DNA of 27,965 nucleotides from a candidate division WWE3 bacterium (lineage in GTDB: Bacteria; Patescibacteriota; WWE3; UBA101185; UBA10185): the NCBI GenBank assembly GCA_003564915.1, contig PXDX01000081.1, positions 1-27,965 on the forward strand, given 5' to 3'. The position numbers were made by a program, and so were the translations under genes. Numbering within the stretch: the first letter of the stretch is position 1; each line of letters begins with the position of its first letter. Shown here in pieces: positions 10,724 to 16,745 of this stretch. The notes under the pieces were generated by a model that worked only from the letters and a program-made list of their open reading frames with translations, searched no databases and had not been told where the DNA came from.

Positions 10724-11305
10724 TTATAGATTTACTACTTGAGTGAAATCCAATTCCACGGGAGTTTCTCCCCCGAAAACATTAACAAGCACTCTTACCT
10801 TTCCTTGTTCTTCATTTACTTCCTCTACCTTGCCTAAAAAATCAGCCAAGGGACCGTCTATTATTTTTACCGCATCCCCCACATTGAACTTTGCTTCAAA
10901 GGCGGGCTCTTCGGTATCCATAAAATTCATCAGGGCTGAGATCTCAGTTTCCGGTAGGGGAGTAGGTTTATTCCCTGTACCCACAAATCCGGTTACACCC
11001 TTGATCGATCTGACAACATGCCAGGTATCATCCGTTACTTCCATTAATACCAGCACATATCCGGGAAAAAGCGTTTCATCGACGGTTTTCTTCTTTCCCT
11101 CCGACACAACGATCTTCTTTTTTTGAGGGATCATTACCTTAAAGATCTTATCAGTGAAGCCCCCAATTTGTACCCGATCTTTCAAAGCTTTGGCCACTTT
11201 GTGCTCATTTCCCGAGAAAGTATGAACTACATACCAGTTTGCCCTTTCGGAAGGTTCTTCCACCGATAATGATATTACGTTTTCTTCTGCTTTGTTATTT
11301 CCCAT
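10724..11305 (-). CDS. nusG: Transcription elongation/antitermination factor NusG
   Basis: NusG binds the RNA polymerase clamp and links transcription to translation or Rho. The 193 residues show an NGN domain (about 22-120: ANWYVVHTFSGNEHKVAKAL, ETLFPGYVLVLMEV, VRSIKGVTGFVG) and a C-terminal KOW domain (about 140-193: FNVGDAVKIIDGPLADFLGKVEEV). A short polar N-terminal extension (1-20) precedes the NGN domain. It begins 13 nt after secE and has no obvious Shine-Dalgarno, consistent with reinitiation after secE. Confidence 0.96.
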   Translation of the reverse strand: MGNNKAEENVISLSVEEPSERANWYVVHTFSGNEHKVAKALKDRVQIGGFTDKIFKVMIPQKKKIVVSEGKKKTVDETLFPGYVLVLMEVTDDTWHVVRSIKGVTGFVGTGNKPTPLPETEISALMNFMDTEEPAFEAKFNVGDAVKIIDGPLADFLGKVEEVNEEQGKVRVLVNVFGGETPVELDFTQVVNL

Positions 11306-11318
11306 ATTACTTATTTTA

Positions 11319-11501
11319 CTATCTTATTAGGAAAGTTAGAGCCTCTGTAAAGATATAATCAAGCCCCATTACAAATAGGGCGATGATTAAACTAACACCA
11401 ATTACATATCCAGTCAAGCGGACGGTTTCTTTATTAGAAGGCCACTCGACCTTCTTGAATTCTTCCACTGACTTTATTATGAATTCTCTTATTCCTTTCA
11501 C
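11319..11501 (-). CDS. secE: Preprotein translocase subunit SecE
   Basis: The 60-residue SecE is the single-TM bacterial form. FKKVEWPSNKETVRLT is the conserved cytoplasmic amphipathic helix motif, followed by one membrane helix (about 30-55). SecE clamps SecY in the translocon. The start is GTG (plus-strand CAC 11499-11501) and lies 6 nt after an extended -10 box, so the message is probably leaderless. It heads the secE-nusG-rplK-rplA operon. Confidence 0.93.
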   Translation of the reverse strand: MKGIREFIIKSVEEFKKVEWPSNKETVRLTGYVIGVSLIIALFVMGLDYIFTEALTFLIR

Positions 11502-11507
11502 GGGAGA

Positions 11508-11516
11508 ATTTTACCA
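11508..11516 (-). promoter_or_regulatory. Extended -10 promoter of secE operon, leaderless type
   Basis: On the minus strand TGG-TAAAAT ends 6 nt before the secE GTG. No clear -35 box. Predicted transcription start coincides with the start codon. Confidence 0.5.
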
Positions 11517-11575
11517 CATTTACGTGTTTAAAGGCTTAATATTTTTGTCAGAGTTTCTTTAGGTTCGTTATTTCG

Positions 11576-11584
11576 TGATATAAT
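11576..11584 (+). promoter_or_regulatory. Extended -10 promoter of the site-2 protease gene
   Basis: TGA followed by a perfect TATAAT (11579-11584), ending 9 nt before the ATG at 11594. No Shine-Dalgarno lies in between; the transcript would have a leader of 0-3 nt. Confidence 0.6.
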
Positions 11585-11593
11585 CCTCTAGCG

Positions 11594-12208
11594 ATGCTAA
11601 TAACCCTACTTTTTTCAAACCCCGTGATTTTTATACTGCTGGCTTTGGCGCTAGTTCTATCTTTGTCTCTGCATGAGTTTGCGCATGCTTTTACGGCTTA
11701 CAAATTAGGGGACCCTACCGCAAAAATGTCGGGTAGGCTTACGCTTAATCCTCTTTCCCATCTTGACCCTTTAGGTACATTACTACTGTTATTTGCAGGT
11801 TTTGGCTGGGCCAAACCTGTTCCGGTGAACTTCTATAACTTGGATAATCCCAAAAGAGATATGGCTTTGGTATCGATTTCAGGTCCGGCTTCAAATTTTG
11901 TATTGGCAGTCTTTTCTGCTTTGATCTTGGGCTTCCTTCCCATTATGTCCGAGTTGGTTTTTACCTTTTTTTATTTTTTTGCTTTCTACAACGTGGGGTT
12001 GGGAATCTTTAATCTCCTGCCTTTACATCCCTTGGATGGTTTCAAAGTTGTTTCCGGAATTCTCCCAAGTAATTTGGCTGTGCAATGGGAACAATTAGCT
12101 CCCTACGGAATATTTGTTTTATTTTTTATGATTTTAACCAACTCGTTCCAAAGATTTCTCTTACCTTTAATGTTTGCTATTCTAAGATTCTTAGGTATTC
12201 CTACATAG
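11594..12208 (+). CDS. Site-2 protease family (M50) membrane metalloprotease
   Basis: The 204-residue protein has five to six hydrophobic segments and the M50 zinc site: HEFAH (HExxH, about residue 27) in the first long membrane helix and [13 protein letters not shown] (the NxxPxxPLDG motif, about residue 140) in a later one. [12 protein letters not shown] and SISGPASN are further signatures of the small 'rhomboid-like/SpoIVFB-type' M50 group without PDZ domain. Such enzymes cut membrane-embedded substrates such as anti-sigma factors or signal peptides; the substrate here is unknown. It is monocistronic and followed by the promoter of a structured RNA. Confidence 0.9.
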   Translation: MLITLLFSNPVIFILLALALVLSLSLHEFAHAFTAYKLGDPTAKMSGRLTLNPLSHLDPLGTLLLLFAGFGWAKPVPVNFYNLDNPKRDMALVSISGPASNFVLAVFSALILGFLPIMSELVFTFFYFFAFYNVGLGIFNLLPLHPLDGFKVVSGILPSNLAVQWEQLAPYGIFVLFFMILTNSFQRFLLPLMFAILRFLGIPT

Positions 12209-12223
12209 AGATATTGAAAATTT

Positions 12224-12232
12224 TGGTATAAT
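12224..12232 (+). promoter_or_regulatory. Extended -10 promoter of the structured RNA
   Basis: TGG followed by a perfect TATAAT (12227-12232). Predicted start is near 12239-12240, exactly where a stable 5' hairpin begins. Confidence 0.65.
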
Positions 12233-12239
12233 TTGCTTG

Positions 12240-12470
12240 AGAGAGATTGACGAAGGTCGAACTCTCCAGATCCTGATGTGAACGAGACTAGTCCGGGTGA
12301 ATTAGTTTCTCAACACCCTTACAGAAGGGATCTTAAGTTTTCGGGAGTAAAGACCTGAAACAGGGAGCCCACTTTAATTTAAGGGATTCTAGCCCGGAAA
12401 GACGTCACATCAGGTGCGGTCTCATTTTAATATTGAGCTCCAAAGACTTCGCTGATCGGCGAAGTCTTTA
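12240..12470 (+). ncRNA. Structured RNA of unrecognised family, about 230 nt
   Basis: No open frame fits this interval, yet it has its own promoter and a strong terminator. Structure seen by eye: a 5' hairpin (GAGAG...CTCTC, 12241-12266, with inner TTGAC/GTCGA); a long-range 10-bp helix CCTGATGTGA (12272-12281) with TCACATCAGG (12405-12414); inside it a TCCGGG/CCCGGA helix (12292-12297 with 12393-12398); and inner hairpins CCCTT-ACAG-AAGGG (12315-12328) and CCTG-AAA-CAGG (about 12353-12363). GAGAC (12284-12288) can pair with GTCTC (12419-12423), making a pseudoknot. I see none of the core motifs of RNase P RNA, tmRNA, SRP RNA or T-box leaders. 6S RNA is possible in size but the branching fits poorly. 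murA has its own promoter downstream, so a trans-acting RNA is favoured over a riboswitch. Confidence 0.65.
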
Positions 12471-12474
12471 TTTG
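12442..12474 (+). terminator. Intrinsic terminator of the structured RNA
   Basis: AAAGACTTCGC (12442-12452) pairs perfectly with GCGAAGTCTTT (12459-12469), 11 bp with a 6-nt loop, followed by ATTTG. It ends the transcript begun near 12240. Confidence 0.85.
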
Positions 12475-12540
12475 TCACTTCGGGGTTAATCCACCCCCAT
12501 ATCTCACATTCTTAACTTAGAAAAATGGGCCTCGTATTGG

Positions 12541-12549
12541 TGTTATAAT
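12541..12549 (+). promoter_or_regulatory. Extended -10 promoter of murA-like gene, leaderless type
   Basis: TGT plus TATAAT (12544-12549) ends 6 nt before ATG 12556. Predicted transcription start is the A of the ATG, which rules out the in-frame TTG at 12550 as start codon. Confidence 0.65.
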
Positions 12550-12555
12550 TTGGCA

Positions 12556-13869
12556 ATGCCTGACAGAATAAGAATAAAGGGCGGTAACAAGCTTATAGGT
12601 GAAACCAACCTTGTACCCAACAAAAACGCTATTCTGGCAGCTCTTCCCGCAGCTATTCTCACAGACGAGACCGTGGTTTATAAGGGTGTTTCTGATACAA
12701 GTGATGTGCAAAAGATATTGGAAATAATGAAAAGACTTGGAGCAAAAGTCACTCGTACAGGTACATCTGATTTGCGAATAAATTGTTCTTCAGTAAAGAG
12801 CTTTGAGGTTGACAAAGAACTGGGGACCACATTTCGTGCATCTCTTATGTTAGCCGGTCCTCTTTTGGCTAGGTTTGGCAGGGCCCATATTCCGCTTCCC
12901 GGAGGATGTACATTGGGCACTCGTTCTATAGCCTCTCATCTGGACAATTTTTTAAAGATTGGCATTTCATCACTTCAACGTGGGGAGATGATCCAACTGG
13001 AGGTAGGCGACACCCCCGGAAATATTATCGAAATATGGCAGCAGGAAGCTAGTGTTACCGCGACGGAAAATCTATTTATGTATCTGGCCGGTTCCGGTAT
13101 TAGAGCTACTGTTATAGGGGCGGCATGCGAACCTCATGTTGTACAGCTTACACAGCTTCTTTCTTCTATGGGTGCCAGTATTTTCGGTGTTGGGTCAAAT
13201 AAGGTCACCATTTCAGGCTCAGACAAATTAGGGTCGGCTACATTTGTTCCGGAACCCGATTTTGTTGATATAGCGGGGTTTATTGTAGCCGCTGCCGTGA
13301 CAGGGGGAAAGATCAGGTTAAAAAACGGGAATTATCCGCACATCATTGGAGGATTGGTATCTACATTTGAAAAATTCAATATTGGATTTGAATATGATGT
13401 TCAAGATCTTATCGTGAGTGGGGAAAACGAGTTGTTACTTGATCCTGAAAAGTGTAATTTTCCGTTGGCTGAACCCGGATTGCCAAAAATAAGTCCCCGC
13501 CCCTGGCCGGGTTTTCCCGCAGATGTCATTCCGGTATTGGTTACCTTGGCTACGAAAACGAAAGGCAGCTTGTTGGTTCAGAATTGGATGTATGAGCATG
13601 GTTTGGAATTTGTTGAGGATCTAAATTTTCTTGGAGCTAATGTTGAATTGTTGGATCCGCAGAAGGCTTTAATTAAGGGTCCCGCTAAGTTCAAGGGAGG
13701 AAATGTCACATCTCCCGCAGTTATCCAGGCTTGTAAAGCCTTATTTTTAGCAGCACTCGCTGATCCGGTTTGCACCGAAATAAAAGGAGTAGACATACTT
13801 AAACGTAGGTACCCGGATATTTTTGAGGTTTATAAGAACTTGGGAGCGGATATTGAAGTTTTAGAATAA
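12556..13869 (+). CDS. murA: MurA-family UDP-GlcNAc 1-carboxyvinyltransferase, altered active site
   Basis: MurA transfers enolpyruvate from PEP to UDP-GlcNAc, the first committed step of peptidoglycan synthesis. The 437 residues have the two-domain EPT fold. Retained active-site residues (E. coli numbering) are Lys22-Asn23 (here K23-N24), Arg91 in TFRASL, Cys115 in LPGGCTLGTR (here C118), Arg120, Asp305 in WPGFPADV and Arg397 in KRRYPD. Changed by my hand alignment: Arg331 of FENRF is Gly (YEHGL), and Asp369-Leu-Arg371 of TDLRAS is Val-Ile-Gln (AVIQAC). The latter residues normally line the PEP/phosphate site. It may therefore be a divergent paralogue rather than the main MurA. The ATG at 12556 is chosen over TTG 12550 because the -10 box ends at 12549. 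Confidence 0.85.
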   Translation: MPDRIRIKGGNKLIGETNLVPNKNAILAALPAAILTDETVVYKGVSDTSDVQKILEIMKRLGAKVTRTGTSDLRINCSSVKSFEVDKELGTTFRASLMLAGPLLARFGRAHIPLPGGCTLGTRSIASHLDNFLKIGISSLQRGEMIQLEVGDTPGNIIEIWQQEASVTATENLFMYLAGSGIRATVIGAACEPHVVQLTQLLSSMGASIFGVGSNKVTISGSDKLGSATFVPEPDFVDIAGFIVAAAVTGGKIRLKNGNYPHIIGGLVSTFEKFNIGFEYDVQDLIVSGENELLLDPEKCNFPLAEPGLPKISPRPWPGFPADVIPVLVTLATKTKGSLLVQNWMYEHGLEFVEDLNFLGANVELLDPQKALIKGPAKFKGGNVTSPAVIQACKALFLAALADPVCTEIKGVDILKRRYPDIFEVYKNLGADIEVLE

Positions 13870-13882
13870 AGAAGAAGGGAAA

Positions 13883-13928
13883 ATCGAGCCCGGCGGACCA
13901 TTCCGGTCCGCCTTCATATTGACTCGAT
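13883..13928. terminator. Bidirectional hairpin between murA and RRM gene
   Basis: GGCGGACC-ATTCC-GGTCCGCC (13892-13912) is an 8-bp GC-rich stem. It is enclosed by ATCGAG (13883-13888) pairing with CTCGAT (13923-13928). T tracts are short on both sides, but the placement between convergent genes and the stem strength fit termination. Confidence 0.65.
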
Positions 13929-13941
13929 CTGTTTAGCTGAA

Positions 13942-14190
13942 TTACTCGCTTTTAGGGCGAGCAACGTCAACTTTTAATGTTCTTCCGTCCAGCTCGGAGT
14001 TATTCATTGCCTCCATAGCAGCTTTACCTTCAGCTTCGTTTTCGAATTCTATGAATCCGAATCCTTTGCTTCTTCCGGTTGCCCGGTCGGTTATTACCGC
14101 TACAGATGCAATATCTCCGTAAGAAGAGAAAGCCTCTTTTAGACTATCTTCTGTGGTGGAGTAGGAAAGATTACCAACGTATAATTTCAC
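13942..14190 (-). CDS. Single-RRM RNA-binding protein
   Basis: The 82 residues are almost exactly one RNA recognition motif. RNP2 is LYVGNLSY (residues 2-9) and RNP1 is KGFGFIEF (about 44-51), with the aromatic residues that stack on RNA bases; TDRATGRSKGFGF is the typical beta2-beta3 loop. There is no glycine-rich tail beyond VDVARPKSE. Small bacterial RRM proteins of this type are often cold- or stress-responsive RNA chaperones; that role is inferred. The start is GTG (plus-strand CAC 14188-14190), with AAGGCGGTG some 11 nt upstream. The promoter at 14307-14335 implies a ~110-nt 5' UTR. Confidence 0.9.
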   Translation of the reverse strand: MKLYVGNLSYSTTEDSLKEAFSSYGDIASVAVITDRATGRSKGFGFIEFENEAEGKAAMEAMNNSELDGRTLKVDVARPKSE

Positions 14191-14306
14191 TTAATATTTC
14201 ACCGCCTTGTTTTTTCTGTCTTTGCTTAGGGAATTATCGAAAAGGATATTCTAACTAAAATTCTTAACAGAGTGCCTTTGCACTTTAATTTCGTACATCG
14301 GGAATG

Positions 14307-14335
14307 ATAATAGCAGTTTTTTTGTGATTTGTCAT
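14307..14335 (-). promoter_or_regulatory. Promoter of the RRM gene with long 5' UTR
   Basis: On the minus strand ATGACA (14335-14330) and TATTAT (14312-14307) are 17 nt apart. The predicted start near 14300 leaves about 110 nt of untranslated leader before the GTG, unlike the leaderless pattern of neighbouring genes. Confidence 0.6.
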
Positions 14336-14616
14336 TTTTCTAGTAGGGGAGTGTAACTTTTGGAGGAAGTGAAATAGATTCAATTTGTGAATTATTACGG
14401 TAGAAAGTTCCGGAATAAATATGATTGTCGGTTTTTGCGGTATCGGCTCATTGGTTTGGATTTTATTTTTTTAGAAACTTTCCATCAGAGCACCCGCTTT
14501 TCAAACCCATAGGATGTAACCCAATATCTTATAGTTCCTGCATTTACTGATATAGTAATATCTTAGGAAAATGTAGTCGGATTGAGTAAAGATTTTATTG
14601 GATAGATTTGGAAATT
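14336..14616. other. Non-coding gap between RRM promoter and tRNA-Trp
   Basis: AT-rich sequence with no supported gene, RNA or repeat. The only open frame with an ATG, a 17-codon hydrophobic one at 14421-14474, lacks a ribosome binding site and is not called. Confidence 0.5.
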
Positions 14617-14692
14617 TGGCAGGGGCGGAGGGAATCGAACCCCCGACACCTGGTTTTGGAGACCAGTGCTCTGCCAACTGAGCTACGCCCCT
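14617..14692 (-). tRNA. trnW: tRNA-Trp (anticodon CCA)
   Basis: 76 nt on the minus strand including an encoded 3' CCA. The acceptor AGGGGCG/CGCCCCT is perfectly paired with discriminator G. The anticodon stem CTGGT/ACCAG holds loop CTCCAAA, giving CCA. The T arm GGGTTCGATTCCC region is canonical. A CCA anticodon only reads UGG, in line with TGA being a stop codon here. Confidence 0.97.
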
Positions 14693-14766
14693 AGATTTAA
14701 AATATTGCTGTCACAGCGCTTCAAAATTATACATCAAAACAGCCGATGCGGAAAATATAAGAAAGA

Positions 14767-14842
14767 TGGAGCCCACTGGCAGAATCGAACTGCCGACCTA
14801 CTCCTTACCATGGAGTTGCTCTACCTACTGAGCTAAGTGGGC
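14767..14842 (-). tRNA. trnT: tRNA-Thr (anticodon GGT)
   Basis: 76 nt with encoded CCA. Acceptor GCCCACT/AGTGGGC, discriminator U; anticodon stem ACTCC/GGAGT holds loop ATGGTAA, giving GGT. D arm AGCTCAGTAGGTAGAGC is standard. Confidence 0.97.
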
Positions 14843-14954
14843 CCAAGATATTACGCCCCGGTGAGATTTTCAATTCTAAGTACGGCGTTGAAGGCATTTT
14901 GTTACACTTAATAAATTCCGTCGGAACTTGTTAGAACTTAAAGCAGCGCTCTTT

Positions 14955-14987
14955 AAAGTGCTCAAAAGCGAGTACACTTTTTTTAGG
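14955..14987 (+). terminator. Hairpin with T tract between tRNA genes
   Basis: AAAGTGCTC (14955-14963) pairs with GAG and CACTTT (to 14980) with a 2-nt bulge, followed by a run of T on the + strand. It looks like a terminator facing rightward, although no + strand gene is recognised upstream. Confidence 0.4.
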
Positions 14988-14991
14988 CATA

Positions 14992-15011
14992 TCAAAATGA
15001 ATACATTTTGA
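14992..15011. repeat. Perfect inverted repeat, 8 bp with 4-nt loop
   Basis: TCAAAATG-AATA-CATTTTGA. It lies downstream of tRNA-Tyr on the minus strand, between two other hairpins. Confidence 0.7.
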
Positions 15012-15016
15012 CAAAC

Positions 15017-15043
15017 ACATTTTAAAAAGCAATGCTTTTTAAA
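15017..15043 (-). terminator. Probable terminator/processing hairpin after tRNA-Tyr
   Basis: On the minus strand, directly after the tRNA-Tyr 3' end, AAAAAGC-ATT-GCTTTTT forms a hairpin running into AAAATG. The 3' arm provides the U tract. It may end the tRNA-Thr(TGT)-tRNA-Tyr transcript or mark 3' processing. Confidence 0.5.
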
Positions 15044-15129
15044 TGGTGCCGGGGATAGGATTCGAACCTATGTAGGCATAAGCCGACTGTTTTACAGACA
15101 GTTCCGTTTGACCGCTTCGGTACCCCGGC
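15044..15129 (-). tRNA. trnY: tRNA-Tyr (anticodon GTA)
   Basis: 86 nt with encoded CCA and a long class-II variable arm (CGGCTTATGCC region), as expected for bacterial tRNA-Tyr. Acceptor GCCGGGG/CCCCGGC, discriminator A; anticodon stem ACTGT/ACAGT with loop CTGTAAA, giving GTA. Confidence 0.97.
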
Positions 15130-15202
15130 GAGTTGTTCCTTTAGATCTAGATCCGGACTGGAAACCTTCGCTCTATGATTTTATCACGATAAGCGTTTGA
15201 TC

Positions 15203-15277
15203 TGGAGCCAGAGGTGGGGATCGAACCCACAACCTGACGCTTACAAAGCGCCTGCTCTACCATTGAGCTACTCTGGC
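15203..15277 (-). tRNA. trnT: tRNA-Thr (anticodon TGT)
   Basis: 75 nt with encoded CCA. Acceptor GCCAGAG/CTCTGGC, discriminator U; anticodon stem GGCGC/GCGTC (one G-U pair) with loop TTTGTAA, giving TGT. First gene of a minus-strand tRNA run (Thr-Tyr-Thr-Trp). Confidence 0.97.
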
Positions 15278-15315
15278 GGAACGAATATTTAAGAGCTGTG
15301 TCCGCTTCCTTTAGG

Positions 15316-15324
15316 ATTTTATCA
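15316..15324 (-). promoter_or_regulatory. Extended -10 promoter of the tRNA run
   Basis: On the minus strand TGA-TAAAAT; predicted start near 15309, about 31 nt ahead of tRNA-Thr(TGT). No obvious -35 box. Confidence 0.45.
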
Positions 15325-15505
15325 TAATTTGGGTTGTTAGAATTGAAGTGCTGAATGGAATGGGCAAGGTTAGGATCATTTTTCCGCCCGGGCAAAAATG
15401 ATTTTTCTGATCCGAAATAATTTTTACCGTCATAAAAGGTAAAAAATAACATATGGAAAATTTCCAAAAAGTAGTGTTACAATTGAACATGCGATAATTT
15501 TTCTT

Positions 15506-15540
15506 AAGACTCACTTTTAAAGTGGGTCTTTTTTGTTTTT
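15506..15540 (+). terminator. Strong rightward intrinsic terminator
   Basis: AAGACTCACTT (15506-15516) pairs with AAGTGGGTCTT (15520-15530), 11 bp with one G-T pair, followed by TTTTGTTTTT. No recognised + strand gene ends here, so it may insulate the downstream island. Confidence 0.85.
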
Positions 15541-15568
15541 TGTACGTTGAAAATACAGCCAGTACTAT
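15540..15568 (+). promoter_or_regulatory. Promoter of the small-gene island
   Basis: TTGTAC (15540-15545) and TACTAT (15563-15568) separated by exactly 17 nt, immediately past the terminator and just ahead of a strong Shine-Dalgarno sequence. Confidence 0.6.
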
Positions 15569-15584
15569 AGAAAAGGAGGCGGAG

Positions 15585-15800
15585 ATGAGTTTGTGTAAAT
15601 TGTCGGGAAATGATCTTCTTCGTTCTGCGGCGGCTTCCTTTCGAGAAGAAGCGGAGAGGCTTCTTGCTTTCGCGGCCTTCCTGGAGGCGAATCTTCCGCA
15701 AGAGGATTGTGAGGTTTTCTTAGAGGATCAAGGTGCAGGTGCAGGAGCCAAGGTTTTATCGAGCTATTGGATCACTCGATCCGAGGAGGTGAAAAATTGA
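15585..15800 (+). CDS. Small acidic helical protein, unknown function
   Basis: The 71-residue protein starts at ATG 15585, set by AAGGAGG about 8 nt upstream; a longer reading from 15522 would start inside the terminator and promoter and is rejected. The N-terminal two thirds (LLRSAAASFREEAERLLAFA) are an amphipathic Ala/Glu/Leu helix. A Gly/Ala linker (GAGAGAK) and a short tail follow. There is no signal peptide or membrane helix, and I recognise no family. It shares promoter and direction with the HNH gene 77 nt downstream. Confidence 0.6.
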   Translation: MSLCKLSGNDLLRSAAASFREEAERLLAFAAFLEANLPQEDCEVFLEDQGAGAGAKVLSSYWITRSEEVKN

Positions 15801-15877
15801 CCTAAGGCGTTCAGAATAGGATTCTCCGCATGTTCGAAGCTCGGTTCTAGAAGGACCCGAAGCCTAAGGAGGTGGTA

Positions 15878-16264
15878 ATGGGACGCCCCGAGGTTAACCT
15901 GTTCTTCAGAGAGGAGGTTCGAGAGAGGGCCAACGGGCGTTGCGAGATCTGCAACTCTATAAAGGACAAGCTCTATGTTCACCACAGGAGATTTCCTCTT
16001 GCCGATTATCCTGAGGATGCAGAAGATCCTGATATGGTGGATGTAGTATGTAAATCTTGTCACAAGGTCATTCACAGGAGGGAGAAGATGCCAAGAAGAA
16101 CCAAGGAGGAGCTATTAGCTGAAATTCTGAAGTATCTCAGGCTTGAAAGTGAGAATCAGGGAGTGGACTATTCACACGTTATAAAGGAGGTGTGGTCAGA
16201 GCTTCACGAGGCACTTGAACTTGAGTTCGGCAGGAAGAAGTATCGAAGACCCGTATTTCGATGA
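15878..16264 (+). CDS. HNH endonuclease-like zinc protein
   Basis: The 128 residues carry an HNH/beta-beta-alpha-metal module: C22-x2-C25 and C58-x2-C61 as the zinc knuckles, H35-H36 in LYVHHRRF as the catalytic His pair, and H66 in CHKVIH. The position that is normally Asn (NLVxLC) is Met53 (DMVDVVC), so nuclease activity is uncertain. The C-terminal half (70-128) is a charged helical region. ATG 15878 follows AAGGAGGT at 5-nt spacing; the upstream GTG at 15872 overlaps that Shine-Dalgarno and is rejected. Freestanding HNH proteins of this size occur in phages, mobile elements and defence or conjugation modules. Purine-rich codon use (AGG, GAG, AAG) differs from neighbouring genes. Confidence 0.8.
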   Translation: MGRPEVNLFFREEVRERANGRCEICNSIKDKLYVHHRRFPLADYPEDAEDPDMVDVVCKSCHKVIHRREKMPRRTKEELLAEILKYLRLESENQGVDYSHVIKEVWSELHEALELEFGRKKYRRPVFR

Positions 16265-16316
16265 GTGAATGAGTGAGATGAGTAGGAAAGGAGGGTTAGA
16301 AGCATTTGCATGTCCT

Positions 16317-16347
16317 ATATAATTTAGTGAATTCAGTGTTCGAACAC
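16317..16347 (+). promoter_or_regulatory. -10 box with downstream 12-bp palindrome (candidate operator)
   Basis: TATAAT at 16317-16322 is followed by the perfect palindrome GTGTTCGAACAC (16336-16347). The palindrome sits about where a repressor would block initiation. No open frame starts directly after it; the next gene begins at 16457 and has its own -10 box. Confidence 0.35.
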
Positions 16348-16375
16348 CGTTTACGCTTTGGTATAGGTCTATAGG

Positions 16376-16405
16376 TTGAATAACGCAGACGTTCTCTGGT
16401 ATAGT
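16376..16405 (+). promoter_or_regulatory. Promoter of the Cys-rich small gene
   Basis: TTGAAT (16376-16381), 18-nt spacer, TATAGT (16400-16405) preceded by TGG (extended -10). Predicted start near 16412 leaves about 45 nt of leader containing a GGAGGG Shine-Dalgarno. Confidence 0.55.
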
Positions 16406-16456
16406 TGACATACGTTCTTGGTTTCGTTGATTCACAAACCTTGGAGGGTGGAAACA

Positions 16457-16657
16457 ATGTGCTACACCAGGTGTCCGTATCGTTGTTCGGCGGACTGCAG
16501 CAGGAAGGAAGAACACACATGTCCTGTAGCAGATACACCGCAGAAGAGATGGGAGATACGTACCTCGCTTATCACGCCGAGAAGACAAGCTCCTGTGGGA
16601 GTGCGTTCCGATGCGAGGCCGGCGGCCCAAGTACAGGTAATGGCTGTAGGTAGTTAA
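16457..16657 (+). CDS. Small Cys-rich protein, probable zinc binder
   Basis: The 66-residue protein starts at ATG 16457 after TTGGAGGGTGG. Five cysteines lie in the first 22 residues (CYTRCPYRCSADC, then TCP), spaced like a small zinc-binding or disulfide knot. The remainder is basic and Pro/Ala-rich with no evident fold. No signal peptide. I do not recognise the family. It belongs with the two upstream small genes by orientation, strong ribosome binding site and unusual composition. Coding status rests on the Shine-Dalgarno and promoter, so it is moderate. Confidence 0.5.
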   Translation: MCYTRCPYRCSADCSRKEEHTCPVADTPQKRWEIRTSLITPRRQAPVGVRSDARPAAQVQVMAVGS

Positions 16658-16673
16658 GACGTTTAGTCGTTAT

Positions 16674-16745
16674 GGGGTGGCAGCACTAAAGCTGAATAAT
16701 GCGAAGATTTTTCGCTAGCTTTTGTGCAACCACCCCTGTTTTTGG
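16674..16745 (+). terminator. Long imperfect hairpin ending the island
   Basis: GGGGTGG (16674-16680) pairs with CCACCCC (16730-16736); inside are GCAC/GTGC, AAAGCT/AGCTTT and GCGAA/TTCGC, stacking into a ~63-nt hairpin followed by TGTTTTTGG. It can act as terminator; its length also allows a small structured RNA. Confidence 0.65.

Larger units (their letters stand above)
15278..15584. other. Non-coding gap with three hairpins
   Basis: This ~300-nt gap holds the tRNA promoter, a hairpin at 15375-15402 (ATCATTTTT/AAAAATGAT, GC-rich loop), a perfect 8-bp inverted repeat at 15421-15445 (TTTTTACC/GGTAAAAA), the terminator at 15506-15536 and a promoter at 15540-15568. No coding sequence is supported. 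Confidence 0.6.

Noticed and set aside
12240..12470. Assignment of the structured RNA to RNase P RNA, tmRNA or SRP RNA
   Set aside because: The conserved core sequences of those families (e.g. GAGGAAAGUCC, GGAAGG) are absent and the branching pattern differs.
12550..12555. TTG as start of the MurA-like gene
   Set aside because: It lies immediately after the TATAAT box and would not be transcribed; ATG 12556 fits the leaderless pattern.
14421..14474. 17-residue hydrophobic open frame starting with ATG
   Set aside because: No ribosome binding site or adjacent -10 box and no recognisable pattern; easily expected by chance in AT-rich DNA.
15147..15467. 106-codon minus-strand open frame
   Set aside because: It runs straight through tRNA-Thr(TGT), so it is a chance frame.
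15203..16745. Integration of the HNH island into the tRNA-Thr gene
   Set aside because: The island lies on the 5' side of the tRNA, and I see no duplicated tRNA 3' fragment or integrase gene.
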